A stretch of DNA of 45,223 nt, taken from contig CAZAIO010000006.1 in the NCBI GenBank assembly GCA_964485235.1, positions 1 through 45,223 on the forward strand, given 5' to 3'. Source of the DNA: CAZAIO01 sp964485235. GTDB taxonomy: Bacteria; Chloroflexota; Dehalococcoidia; GIF9; UBA5629. The notes under the pieces are model-generated. The model was not told the origin of the DNA. It was given only the letters and a program-made list of their open reading frames with translations, and did not search any database. This document shows positions 1 to 8,404 of the stretch, in pieces. Numbering within the stretch: the first letter of the stretch is position 1; every line of letters begins with the position of its first letter. The position numbers and the translations under genes were made by a program.

Positions 1-60
1 CCGGGAAAGCAGGGAGGCGAAGCAATCTATCACAAAGGCTGTTATGAACGGATAAGACTA
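1..60. repeat. Possible remnant of an intergenic repeat
   Basis: The first 60 bases hold the string GGAGGCGAAGCAATCTAT. It resembles the GGCGAGGCAATCCC segment of the repeat patch at 4708-4891. Only a fragment is inside the window, so this rests on local similarity alone. Confidence 0.25.
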
Positions 61-93
61 TATGATGGTATAATGTGCGGACCGGAGGTTTAT

Positions 94-1518
94 ATGAACG
101 TAAAGGATAATTTTCCGCAGGGCGTATTTAAAAGGTCTTGCCTTGCGATTGTCATAATTACAGCATTAGCAGGTCTGATGTTATCTGCCGGTTGCGCTGC
201 TGAACAAGCTCCGCAGTCTAATCCGCCGGCTACTCCTGCAACCACCGCGAATGAACCGGTTACTTCCACCGAAAAAGACACTCCCTGCCCGCAGCTTATA
301 TTCACCGATCCGGAGTTCGATTTTGAGCTTCGCCGTACATTGTCAGCGATGTATGACGGTGAGGCCGATCTGGGAGAATGTCTTTACACAGCTTCCCGTA
401 TAGAGGATGGTGATATGGAGAGCTGGTACCGGGAATGGTATGCTACTGCCGAACATTTCAGGGAAGAAGGTGAAAATAGTCTTGCAGGCGGATTCGATGT
501 GAGCGCGCTCAAGTCGTATTACAGGGCAGCGACTTATTATCGAACGGCTGAGTTTTTCTTGCACGGCAACCCGTCGGACCCGAGGATACTTGAAACGTGG
601 GGGAAGAGCAGGGATATGTTTATTAAAGCTGTACAAATGGACGACATACCGTTTGAAAAGGTATCGATACCCTATGAAGAAACGAGCCTTCCCGGATATT
701 TCTATAGTGTGGATAGTTCAGGCGAGCGTCGCCCTTTGTTGATCGTGCAGACAGGTTTTGACGGATGCCAGGAAGAGCTGCGTCCGTATGCAATAGAAGG
801 GATAAAGCGAGGATATAATGTACTCACCTTTGAAGGCCCGGGCCAGGGAGAAGTAATCCGTATTCAGGGCTTACCGTTCCGTTATGACTGGGAGGAAGTA
901 GTTTCGCCCGTCATTGATTATGTGCTTGGCCGGACCGATGTGGACAGTAACAGGATAGCGTTATGGGGAATAAGCCTTGGCGGCTATCTTGCCCCGCGGG
1001 CAGCCGCTTTTGAACACAGGATTACGGCACTTATTGCAGATGGAGCGGTCTATGATGTCGGACTGGAAATTGTACGCGGTATGCGGAAAGCCAGCGAATC
1101 GATGGCCGATGCGACCAGCGAGGATGTAAAGGCGTACCTGCTCACCAACCCGGAAGGATTTAACGATTCTATCTATGAAGCGATGAAGAAGGATACTAAG
1201 ACACGGTGGCTTTATGAACACGGTATGTTTACTTTCGGAGCCGGTTCACCGGCACTATTTATGGCGAAATATCTGGATTTCTCTCTTGAAGGCATAGCTG
1301 AAAATATCGATTGCCCGACCCTTATTAGCTTCAGTCAATCAGATAGCTTCGATCCCGGAGGAGAGCAGGCAAAAATGCTTTTCGATCATCTGACGGCGGA
1401 TAAAACGCTTATGGAATTCTCCGACGAATACGGGGCAGGCTACCATTGCCAGATGGGAGCATGGGCGCAGTCGTTTACACGCAAGTTCGATTGGCTGGAT
1501 GAAAAGATGAAAGAGTAG
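94..1518 (+). CDS. Lipoprotein alpha/beta hydrolase (acyl-peptidase/esterase-like)
   Basis: 474-aa serine hydrolase, probably membrane-anchored on the outer face. A basic N-terminus and hydrophobic stretch end in a lipobox (LSAGC, Cys34), followed by a Pro/Thr-rich linker. The hydrolase fold occupies the C-terminal half: nucleophile elbow GISLGG with Ser294, a likely acid in SQSDSFDPGG, and a likely His in GYHCQMGAW. The layout resembles FrsA/DUF1100 and 2,6-dihydropseudooxynicotine-hydrolase-like enzymes, with a helical N-terminal domain before the fold. The ATG at 94 is chosen because GGAGG lies at 84-88; an in-frame ATG at 73 has no such site. A TATAAT at 69-74 would leave a very short leader. 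Substrate unknown. Confidence 0.8.
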   Translation: MNVKDNFPQGVFKRSCLAIVIITALAGLMLSAGCAAEQAPQSNPPATPATTANEPVTSTEKDTPCPQLIFTDPEFDFELRRTLSAMYDGEADLGECLYTASRIEDGDMESWYREWYATAEHFREEGENSLAGGFDVSALKSYYRAATYYRTAEFFLHGNPSDPRILETWGKSRDMFIKAVQMDDIPFEKVSIPYEETSLPGYFYSVDSSGERRPLLIVQTGFDGCQEELRPYAIEGIKRGYNVLTFEGPGQGEVIRIQGLPFRYDWEEVVSPVIDYVLGRTDVDSNRIALWGISLGGYLAPRAAAFEHRITALIADGAVYDVGLEIVRGMRKASESMADATSEDVKAYLLTNPEGFNDSIYEAMKKDTKTRWLYEHGMFTFGAGSPALFMAKYLDFSLEGIAENIDCPTLISFSQSDSFDPGGEQAKMLFDHLTADKTLMEFSDEYGAGYHCQMGAWAQSFTRKFDWLDEKMKE

Positions 1519-1681
1519 CCCCGGACACCTTGAGAGGAACGACAGAGATACGCATATATAGTAGCCCTTACGTGAGAGTCACACGCTTCGTTTGACCTCG
1601 CGGTATTCGAATATGTATTTACATTCTTTCAAACGTAATAAACATGGTCCGGTGGAACTACTCGGTATAAATCAGAATAAA

Positions 1682-2512
1682 TTATACCGTCTCTGATATT
1701 GCCGAATCTGAGTCAGCTGGAAATTCATGGTACGCATTGTACATGAGCATTATTGCCGGAGTACCGCAGGGGAAAAACAGCACGGTACTTGCAATAGCCC
1801 CGGCAAGTCCCAGTTTCCAGTTCGATCTCTTCAACGTTTTAACCCCGGCAATTATAGCGAAAACGCCCAGGATTGCCATCACTATTCCTAAAACGATATA
1901 GATAGCACCCAAAATCTGGTAAAACTGGTTCATAAAATACATGGGACTAAATGTATTGGTAAAGCTGGAAAAGTTTCGAAACATGTTATTCAAGAAAAAA
2001 GCATACCCCAGCCAGAGTATGCCGTATACTCCTGAAATAATAGTGAGTATGCCCGCTGTAGTAGCCTTACCCGGTTTGACCGGAGTTCCGGTCTCTTGCT
2101 GCGGTAATTCTTCAAGGGAATTAGTCTCTGCCACAGCCGAGAATTCGGACTTGCCCAGGGACAATAATATCGTTGCCGTAATGCCCAAGGGGAAAAATAG
2201 TATCGATCCGGCAATGGCACCGGCTATGGCCAATGCCCAGGTCTTTCTTTTAAGTGCGAAAATTCCACCGGTTATCGCAAGTGCTCCCACTAACATAAAA
2301 AATACGCTTATTCCAACTCCGATACTTGTGAAAATTAAAAGGAACCCTGGTGGTAAGTTTTGTTGTCCTCCCAATGACGGGTCACTATTGGCGATACTGC
2401 CAAATAGCAGGCGAGGCATTAATGCATAGAGTAGACCCATCATAATAAAGAAAATGCAAAATACACCGGAGATTATCGTGAGTATCCCGCCTGTTTTAGC
2501 ATGGTGAGTCAT
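1682..2512 (-). CDS. Internally duplicated membrane protein (DUF4064-like)
   Basis: 276-aa membrane protein built from two tandem copies of one unit. Each unit begins with a TxGILTIISGV segment, has three or four hydrophobic helices, and ends with a LKRxxWxLxxAGAIAxxxLFFPxG segment. The copies cover about residues 6-125 and 150-265 and are joined by a polar Glu/Pro/Thr linker. This resembles DUF4064-type four-helix proteins of unknown function. A strong AGGAGGT site lies 5 nt before the start. It is transcribed alone and converges on the hydrolase gene; the 160-bp gap between them shows nothing I recognise. Confidence 0.7.
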   Translation of the reverse strand: MTHHAKTGGILTIISGVFCIFFIMMGLLYALMPRLLFGSIANSDPSLGGQQNLPPGFLLIFTSIGVGISVFFMLVGALAITGGIFALKRKTWALAIAGAIAGSILFFPLGITATILLSLGKSEFSAVAETNSLEELPQQETGTPVKPGKATTAGILTIISGVYGILWLGYAFFLNNMFRNFSSFTNTFSPMYFMNQFYQILGAIYIVLGIVMAILGVFAIIAGVKTLKRSNWKLGLAGAIASTVLFFPCGTPAIMLMYNAYHEFPADSDSAISETV

Positions 2513-2679
2513 GCCGACCTCCTGTGGTTATATTTCAGGCAACAAACCGGACTATCGCTAACGAATTAAAGGTATGTATATTCTATCAATATCACGATGT
2601 CCCCGCAAGCAGTTAAAGTACCGTTGAAAAAAAGTTACGGTATTTGTACGGTGCTGGATACTAGTAGAATTATAAAGAA

Positions 2680-2708
2680 AAGGGCGCATCTTCAGTTGCG
2701 CCCTTTTT
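2680..2708. terminator. Bidirectional Rho-independent terminator
   Basis: GGGCGCA and TGCGCCC arms (2682-2703) are flanked by an A-run on the left and a T-run on the right, so the hairpin can stop transcription from either side. It lies just downstream of the PAS remnant on the minus strand. Confidence 0.7.
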
Positions 2709-2774
2709 GTGTGACATCGCGGCAACCGAACTGCTATTCATAGCTTTAATATTTAAAGGTAAATCTGTTGTAAT

Positions 2775-3115
2775 TTATTCCAGTTTACGCCCGGTAATGT
2801 CGGCTAAGGATGTTGTTATGCCGATCGATTTTCCTTTAGAGTCCTTGATAAGCGCTGCTCTCAATCCGATAGTAAATTCCGAACCGTCCTTCTTTTTCCC
2901 AACGGTTCTACAGATTCGATATTGCTCCCCTTTAACAGGCTTTTTGCTATTTCTTGAGCTTTATCCACTTCTTTACAAAGGCCGGTAAAATTTGTGCCCA
3001 AAATTTCGTGAGGACTGTCATAGCCCCATATCTTTAGAAAAGCAGGATTCATATAGGTCAGTCTGCCCTCCAGGTCCGTCGTGGCAATTGCGCCGATACA
3101 TGTGCTGATTACAGG
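2775..3115 (-). pseudogene. Frameshifted PAS-domain remnant
   Basis: Minus-strand translation gives an almost complete PAS domain split over two frames. The first part runs from ISTCIGAIATTDLEGR through YMNPAFLKIWGY and a helix ending GSNIESVE. After a shift in the A/G run near 2893-2905 the match resumes as VGKKKDGSEFTIGLR, then DSKGKSIGI and ADITGRKLE, and stops at 2775. An in-frame stop at 3116-3118 closes the frame upstream, and there is no kinase or output domain on either side. PAS domains sense ligands or redox state in signalling proteins. This is most likely the decayed end of such a gene, although one indel could also be an assembly error. Confidence 0.7.
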
Positions 3116-3314
3116 CTACGCCATCGTCGTCGAGGCATGAATGCCTGAAAGGACCTGCCACATATGACGGAAATTCTTTTCTACAGATTTGTGTTAGAAT
3201 CACTGATGGCAGATGTTATGATAGTTACAGGAATGCGTTGATTATAAATAAAAAGGATTAGAGTCCGGCAGACCTGCCGTTTGCTATACCGGAACTATAC
3301 TCGATTCAGAAATT

Positions 3315-4469
3315 ATGGAAGATAATGTATTCAGGCTGGAATATCAGGACAAAGAGATATTTCTTATAGGGACCGCGCATGTCTCGCAGGAGAGCGCTGA
3401 GCTCGTAAAGAAAGTCATCGATGAAGAAAAGCCCGACAGTATTTGCATCGAACTGGACGAAGGCCGTTATAAGAATTTGCAGAATCCGAACTCATGGGAA
3501 CAATTGGATGTCATTCAGATCATTAAGTCCAAAAAAGTAGGGTTTTTGCTTGCCAACCTTGTTCTCAGTTCATTCCAGAAGAAAATAGCCAACCAGATAG
3601 GTACCGTCGTAGGGCAGGAGATGCTCCAGGGAATAGATAGTGCGAAGGAAACCGGTGCGAATCTGGTACTGGCGGACCGGGATATTCAGGTGACTTTTCT
3701 GCGAATCTGGCGTAAATTAAGTTTCTGGGCAAAATGCAAGCTGTTCTTTACGCTGCTGTTTTCTTTCGGCGAGGAAATCGAGGTAACCAGCGAAAACGTG
3801 AACGATTTACTGGAGGAAGAAACACTGGAATCCCTTATCGATGAGATGCGCAAGAGTTTTCCTGTAATCGGCGAGGTCCTGATCGATGAGAGGGACCAGT
3901 ATCTTGCCTATAAAGTAAAAAAAGCCCCCGGCAAAAAGATAGTGGCGATTCTGGGTGGAGCCCATGTGCCGGGCGTTAAGCAGGAGATATTCAGGGAGCA
4001 GAATATCTCCCGTATCACAGAAGTGCCGCGGGGGAACCCCTTTTTAAAATATGTCGGCTGGGCAATTCCCGTGATTATCGCCGGGTTGTTTATTTACGGC
4101 TTTGCTATAAATGTCCAGACCGGACTTCAGCAGCTATCGATATGGGTGTTCTGGAACAGTGTCCTGGCAGCTCTGTTTACCGCACTGGTATTGGGACATC
4201 CGCTCAGTATACTTACTGCGCTGGTGGCCGCCCCTTTCACTTCCATGAACCCGTTCCTTGCCTGCGGCTGGCTTGCCGGACTGGTTGAAGCAACGGTACG
4301 GAAACCCACCGTAAAAGATATCAAAGATATCTCGCAGGACATGTTCAGCTTCAAGCGGTTTTTCAAAAACCGTTTTCTTAAAGCGCTCGCTGTGGTCATT
4401 ATGGCGAATATCGGAAGCTCTCTCGGCACGTTCATTTCCGGCACTGCTATAATCAAAAACCTCTTTTAG
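3315..4469 (+). CDS. TraB/PrgY family membrane protein
   Basis: 384-aa TraB-domain protein. The N-terminal domain shows the family hallmark IGTAHVSQES at about residues 18-27, ELDEGRY at about 47-53, and GGAHVPG near 215. About four hydrophobic helices follow from residue 240 to the end. The family includes enterococcal PrgY/TraB, which limit peptide pheromone activity, and is related to TIKI-type metalloproteases; Glu and His residues in these motifs are the likely metal ligands. Its role here is unknown. No clear ribosome site precedes the ATG. It stands alone, facing the AEC transporter across a repeat-rich gap. Confidence 0.85.
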   Translation: MEDNVFRLEYQDKEIFLIGTAHVSQESAELVKKVIDEEKPDSICIELDEGRYKNLQNPNSWEQLDVIQIIKSKKVGFLLANLVLSSFQKKIANQIGTVVGQEMLQGIDSAKETGANLVLADRDIQVTFLRIWRKLSFWAKCKLFFTLLFSFGEEIEVTSENVNDLLEEETLESLIDEMRKSFPVIGEVLIDERDQYLAYKVKKAPGKKIVAILGGAHVPGVKQEIFREQNISRITEVPRGNPFLKYVGWAIPVIIAGLFIYGFAINVQTGLQQLSIWVFWNSVLAALFTALVLGHPLSILTALVAAPFTSMNPFLACGWLAGLVEATVRKPTVKDIKDISQDMFSFKRFFKNRFLKALAVVIMANIGSSLGTFISGTAIIKNLF

Positions 4470-4572
4470 GGTAGGCTTTCCTTTCATATTATTGTGCAGG
4501 TGTCTGTAGCATAGTCTGCACTTAGACTAAAGTGTAGCCTGTGTGCCCGTTCGTATAAAAATCAATGTACAT

Positions 4573-4600
4573 GTAGGGGCGACCGGCCGGTCGCCCCTAC
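4573..4600. repeat. 28-bp perfect palindrome
   Basis: The sequence starts GTAGGGGCGACCGG and continues with its exact reverse complement, giving two 14-bp arms with no loop. It would form a strong GC-rich cruciform or RNA hairpin. It has no T-run on either side, so it looks like a REP-type repeat rather than a simple terminator, although it could block convergent transcription. Confidence 0.75.
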
Positions 4601-4660
4601 AGCGTTGAGAATACTATAAAGGCGGACTTTTAAGTCTATATAACGCGAGTACCAATATGA

Positions 4661-4682
4661 GGGCGCATCTGAAGATACGCCC
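4661..4682. repeat. 22-bp imperfect inverted repeat
   Basis: GGGCGCATCT and AGATACGCCC form 10-bp arms with one mismatch around a GA spacer. It shares the GGGCGCATCT arm with the terminator at 2680-2708, so the two may derive from one family of intergenic hairpins. Confidence 0.6.
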
Positions 4683-4707
4683 TTACGAGGAATGATAATT
4701 TATTCAG

Positions 4708-4891
4708 TCTTTGCGAGACCATCCCTGCCAGCAGGTAGGCGAGGCAATCCCATTAAAGAATCCGGGGATTTACGGTTGCCTGTATGCAGGCAGCACGTAG
4801 GAAACGAATGAAAGGAGGTTGCCACATCGTCCCGATGCTTATAATTCCTCCCACTCTATTGGAGCTTTAAAATCGGGACTCCTCGCAAAGA
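4708..4891. repeat. 184-bp MITE-like intergenic element with terminal inverted repeats
   Basis: TCTTTGCGAG at 4708-4717 is the exact reverse complement of CTCGCAAAGA at 4882-4891. Inside the ends, GGCGAGGCAATCCC (about 4738-4751) roughly mirrors GGTTGCCACATCGTCCC (about 4818-4834). This is the plan of small non-coding inverted-repeat elements that spread between genes. No transposase is present. The element ends 119 bp before the AEC stop codon. Confidence 0.55.
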
Positions 4892-5010
4892 AACTGGAAA
4901 AGGCTCCGGAGAATAATATTGGTAAGTATCATCTACCTGCAGATAATACTCTTTCGTTTTTAATCCGCTTATGAGAGTCCGATAACGGGTGGCATGAATA
5001 AAATAATAGT

Positions 5011-5976
5011 TTACAAAGGCAATGAGAAAAGCTTGCTGAAAACGAAGATAAATGCCGGAATAGTGAGTATGGAACAGAAGAAGCTTGCCACGATGAACTG
5101 GCTGGAAATGCTCTTGTTCCCCCCGCATCGCGCGGTGAGGATCGGTATTGCCGTAATAGGGGGCACGGCCGCCTGAAGCATAATGATAAAAGCTATAGCG
5201 GGATCGGGGCGCAGCAGGTGCAACAGCCCGAGAAAGACAAGCGGAAAAACTATATTCTTCATCAGCACGAATTTGGTCACGTCCCATACGCGGAACTTCT
5301 TCTGCTCCTCCTTTTGAAGAGCGAAGTCATTGTAGATATTGCCTCCCAGTATCAGCATGAATATAGGTATTGCCATAGCTCCGACCATGTTAAATATATT
5401 TATCAGGAACGACGGTATATATTTCCCGATTGTGGTTAACCCGATAATAAGTCCGATCACCGTGGCGATCAATACCGGATTTGCTATCCTGCGCCAGTTC
5501 AGGCTTTCTTTATTAACGGCGCTTCTGAAAAACAGGGTATAGGTGCTGAATACCATCGACGGTTGAAGCATCATAAACAGAAAGAGCGTGACCAGATATG
5601 AAGAACCTGACCCGAAAAGGCCGCTAATGATCAGAATGGGGAAGAACAGGCCGTTCTGGAAGAACAGGCTCATGGTAAATTCGCTTCGCACATCCCGTTT
5701 GACCATGTAGGATGACGCCAGGGATAAAAGCAATGCGGTTACGGTGAAACCTGCCCACCACAGGGGCATGTGCCACCAGTGGGGATACTTCTGCGGCGAG
5801 AATTCGAGTACCAGGTTGGCAACCACCATGAAGGGCAATGCAATATCTATGGCTAGCGAAGAGAGAAATGACAGCGTGGTTTCCGGTACATGTCTTTTTC
5901 CGATGATCCAGAAGCCCAGAATACCTATCCCCAGGAGGGTGGCTACCGCTTCCAGTGTAATGATAAAGACAGTCAT
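5011..5976 (-). CDS. AEC family transporter (auxin-efflux-carrier fold)
   Basis: 321-aa integral membrane protein with about ten hydrophobic segments arranged as two five-helix halves, typical of the AEC/bile-acid transporter superfamily. The first helix is MTVFIITLEAVATLLGIGILGFW; the C-terminal half carries LQAAVPP followed by TAIPILTARCGG. Bacterial members export or exchange malate, malonate or amino-acid-like anions, and substrate cannot be read from sequence. No strong ribosome site precedes the start. Transcribed alone. Confidence 0.82.
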   Translation of the reverse strand: MTVFIITLEAVATLLGIGILGFWIIGKRHVPETTLSFLSSLAIDIALPFMVVANLVLEFSPQKYPHWWHMPLWWAGFTVTALLLSLASSYMVKRDVRSEFTMSLFFQNGLFFPILIISGLFGSGSSYLVTLFLFMMLQPSMVFSTYTLFFRSAVNKESLNWRRIANPVLIATVIGLIIGLTTIGKYIPSFLINIFNMVGAMAIPIFMLILGGNIYNDFALQKEEQKKFRVWDVTKFVLMKNIVFPLVFLGLLHLLRPDPAIAFIIMLQAAVPPITAIPILTARCGGNKSISSQFIVASFFCSILTIPAFIFVFSKLFSLPL

Positions 5977-6176
5977 ATGGTATTTATTCTATTGGTTTAG
6001 CCGTGTTCAGGCAAGCCTGGTTGAGCAACATATAAAACAATATACGATGAACAATGGTTGCACTTTTATTTTGACGATGTAACAAAACGGTTATGAAAAG
6101 ACAGGTGACTTCCAGCTTGAATCGTCATAATATTGATTCCTTACAGATGCAGTGCTAAACTTCAGCCGTATTATAT

Positions 6177-6205
6177 GCCCGATATGCATATGTTAATTAT
6201 CGGGC
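6177..6205. promoter_or_regulatory. Inverted repeat before the aminotransferase gene
   Basis: GCCCGATA (6177-6184) and TATCGGGC (6198-6205) are perfect 8-bp arms around a 13-nt spacer, ending 19 bp before the aminotransferase ATG. It could be an operator or an mRNA hairpin in the leader; no regulator is identified. Confidence 0.4.
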
Positions 6206-6224
6206 GACATTAAAGAGATGCATA

Positions 6225-7421
6225 ATGAACAATATTTTTTCTGACCGTATTGCAGATGTGCCGAGATCGTTTATCCGGGAAATTTTAAAAGTAGCACTCG
6301 ACCGTTCTGTGATCTCGTTCGCGGGCGGATTGCCAAATAGAGAGCTTTTCCCTGTTGAAGAACTAAGAATAGCTGCGAATAAGGTTTTTGAAGTCTTCGG
6401 CAGCGATATCCTGCAATACAGTGAATCAGAAGGTTTTTCAGGTCTGAAAGAATTAATATCCAGACGGTATTATGATAAAAAAAACCTCAATATTCCGGCG
6501 GAGAATATTCTTATTACTACGGGATCGCAGCAGGGATTGGATCTGTTAGGCAAGATCATGGTCAATGATGGCGATGATGTTATTATTGAGGAACCGGGAT
6601 ATCTAGGGGCAATTCAGGCATTTTCTATTTATAAACCCCGGTTCAATCCTGTAAGGCTCAATGAAGACGGTATCGATATCGAGGCATTCAAAACGGTAAT
6701 GTCTACAAAAAAACCGAAGTTCATTTATACCGTGCCGAATTTTCAAAACCCGTCGGGTATTTCATATTCGGAGCAGAACCGTAATGAAATGGCGGATATC
6801 ATTAGAGGTACTGCGACATTGCTTGTTGAAGATGACCCTTATGGTGACCTGAGATATTCCGGAGATATTAAACCATCTTTCAAAGCGATAATCCCTGAAA
6901 ATACCATATTACTTGGTTCTTTTTCTAAAACTATTATCCCCGGCTTCAGAGTAGGATGGATTGTTGCGTCGGACCACATTATGGAAAAACTTCTTATTGC
7001 TAAACAGGCAGCAGACCTGCACACGAGCCGGTTAACGCAATGTATCCTTTACCAGTATATGAAAGATAACGATATAGAAGCGCATATTAGTAAAATCCGG
7101 GACGTCTACGGCAGACAGATGAAAGCAATGTTACATAATATCGAGAAGTATTTTCCTCCCGGCGTAACACACACAAATCCGGAAGGCGGTATGTTTTTAT
7201 GGGTGAGTTTGCCGGAAAATTTTTCTTCCAGAGAACTTCTCGATCTGGCTGTGAAGGATAAGGTGATTTTTGTGCCGGGAGACCCTTTCTATGTTGGCAG
7301 GCATCAAACAAACACCCTGCGGCTGAATTTCTCCTGTGCGGATGAGAACACAATTCATTCGGGTATACAGAGATTGGGAAAAGCGATCAATCAGATGCTT
7401 GAATGCCGGACGAGCGGATAG
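6225..7421 (+). CDS. PLP-dependent class I/II aminotransferase (2-aminoadipate-transaminase-like)
   Basis: 398-aa fold-type I aminotransferase. Lys235 in SFSKT is the Schiff-base lysine, preceded by the conserved YTVPNFQNPSG and EDDPYGDLRY segments and followed by PGFRVGW. Length and motifs match the LysN/ARO8-like group that transaminates 2-aminoadipate, aromatic or branched-chain amino acids; it lacks the N-terminal GntR domain of MocR regulators. Cytosolic. It stands alone, converging on the reductase gene with a 64-bp gap. The exact amino donor is undetermined. Confidence 0.88.
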   Translation: MNNIFSDRIADVPRSFIREILKVALDRSVISFAGGLPNRELFPVEELRIAANKVFEVFGSDILQYSESEGFSGLKELISRRYYDKKNLNIPAENILITTGSQQGLDLLGKIMVNDGDDVIIEEPGYLGAIQAFSIYKPRFNPVRLNEDGIDIEAFKTVMSTKKPKFIYTVPNFQNPSGISYSEQNRNEMADIIRGTATLLVEDDPYGDLRYSGDIKPSFKAIIPENTILLGSFSKTIIPGFRVGWIVASDHIMEKLLIAKQAADLHTSRLTQCILYQYMKDNDIEAHISKIRDVYGRQMKAMLHNIEKYFPPGVTHTNPEGGMFLWVSLPENFSSRELLDLAVKDKVIFVPGDPFYVGRHQTNTLRLNFSCADENTIHSGIQRLGKAINQMLECRTSG

Positions 7422-7485
7422 AGCAATTAGTGTAGAGGATATGATTGAGAAATCTCTCGTATGATCCCCGTTTTTATATGACGGT

Positions 7486-8151
7486 TTATGCTACCCGCCA
7501 GACCATGCGCAAATAATTGTTTTCCAGGCTCTCGTGTTTTTCCAGATTCAGCGCTATATTCGATTCAGTTAACTCTAATTTTTCAAATATACCGGGAAAG
7601 CTATTGCCTGCTAAAACGGGATGTACCAGCAAGCTTATCATATCAACCAGCCCGTTTTTCAATAATATTCCGCCAAGCGTAGGGCCTGTATCAACCAGAA
7701 TTCTTTTGATATTGTATTTTGTTCCCAGATGTTCAAAAGCGGTCTTGTAATCTACGAAGTCATCGCCGCAAATTATGAAATCATAGTTTCTTTTTTCAAG
7801 GTAATCGATGTATTCCCGGCCGGTCCGGCGGGATACCAGTATGATGACGTCTCTACAAAACTCATACCTCCTTAAGGCATGTAACATACCCTTAAGGAGA
7901 CCTTTTGTATCGGGGATTACCCAATATGACAGATTGGCCCCTTTATCAGGCTTTTTAAAGTCGACATCGGTTTCATCCGGTATTCCACCGAACATTTCAA
8001 TTCCTGTTTTTGCTGTATTTGAGCCCGCCATATATATTTCCGCTCCATAATTACCGACAATACCGTAATGTAAACCGATATTAGCCGTAAAGCCTGAAAT
8101 ACGGCCGTCCAGGCTGATCGAATTATGCAGAATCACTTCGGGTCTATTCAT
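7486..8151 (-). CDS. RibD C-terminal-domain reductase (DHFR-like)
   Basis: 221-aa protein of the dihydrofolate-reductase-like RibD-C family. It opens with VILHNSISLDGRISG, typical of the NADPH-binding fold; other matches are IILVSRRTG, CGDDFVDYKTA and ILVDTGPTLGGILLKNGLVDMISLLVHP, written here in part. The family reduces the ribosyl side chain of a pyrimidine intermediate in riboflavin synthesis, but many stand-alone members have unknown substrates, and no other riboflavin gene is nearby. A GAGGGG site precedes the start. It diverges from the GlnR-like gene, so the box array at 8307-8344 lies in its upstream region too. Confidence 0.75.
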   Translation of the reverse strand: MNRPEVILHNSISLDGRISGFTANIGLHYGIVGNYGAEIYMAGSNTAKTGIEMFGGIPDETDVDFKKPDKGANLSYWVIPDTKGLLKGMLHALRRYEFCRDVIILVSRRTGREYIDYLEKRNYDFIICGDDFVDYKTAFEHLGTKYNIKRILVDTGPTLGGILLKNGLVDMISLLVHPVLAGNSFPGIFEKLELTESNIALNLEKHESLENNYLRMVWRVA

Positions 8152-8306
8152 TTCTTTTCCCCTCTTTGATTTATTGATTTACTCAGTGAGTATTTCTGTT
8201 TACAGGTGATACCGGATTAAAAAGATTATCTGAAAAGTAATGTTATTTGGTTAAATTATTGTCGATATATCCTATAAGAAACCCCGTTATTTTGTCTATT
8301 TAATCT

Positions 8307-8344
8307 GTAATATATTTGCAACAAAGATGTAACCTGTTTGAAAC
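8307..8344. promoter_or_regulatory. GlnR-type operator array 1 (four boxes, 11-bp period)
   Basis: GTAAT (8307), GCAAC (8318), GTAAC (8329) and GAAAC (8340) each start exactly 11 bp apart. This fits the published actinobacterial GlnR consensus gTnAC-n6-GaAAC repeated. The last box ends 61 bp before the ATG of the GlnR-like regulator, which suggests autoregulation. The same array also lies upstream of the divergent reductase gene. Confidence 0.65.
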
Positions 8345-8404
8345 AATTGGTTGATAGACTGAGTATGGAGTATTAGCTATGCACAGAGGACTGCCGGAGG
8401 AATA

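Larger units (their letters stand above)
4470..5010. other. 541-bp gene-free, repeat-rich gap
   Basis: Lies between the convergent TraB and AEC genes. It holds three separate inverted-repeat elements (annotated individually at 4573-4600, 4661-4682 and 4708-4891) and no ORF with convincing coding character. Confidence 0.6.

Noticed and set aside
4856..5287. 143-codon minus-strand frame extending past the AEC stop
   Set aside because: Most of it overlaps the AEC gene in another frame; the remaining part lies in the repeat element and has no domain. A short frame ending KAPIEWEEL nearby was also considered, but it has no start.
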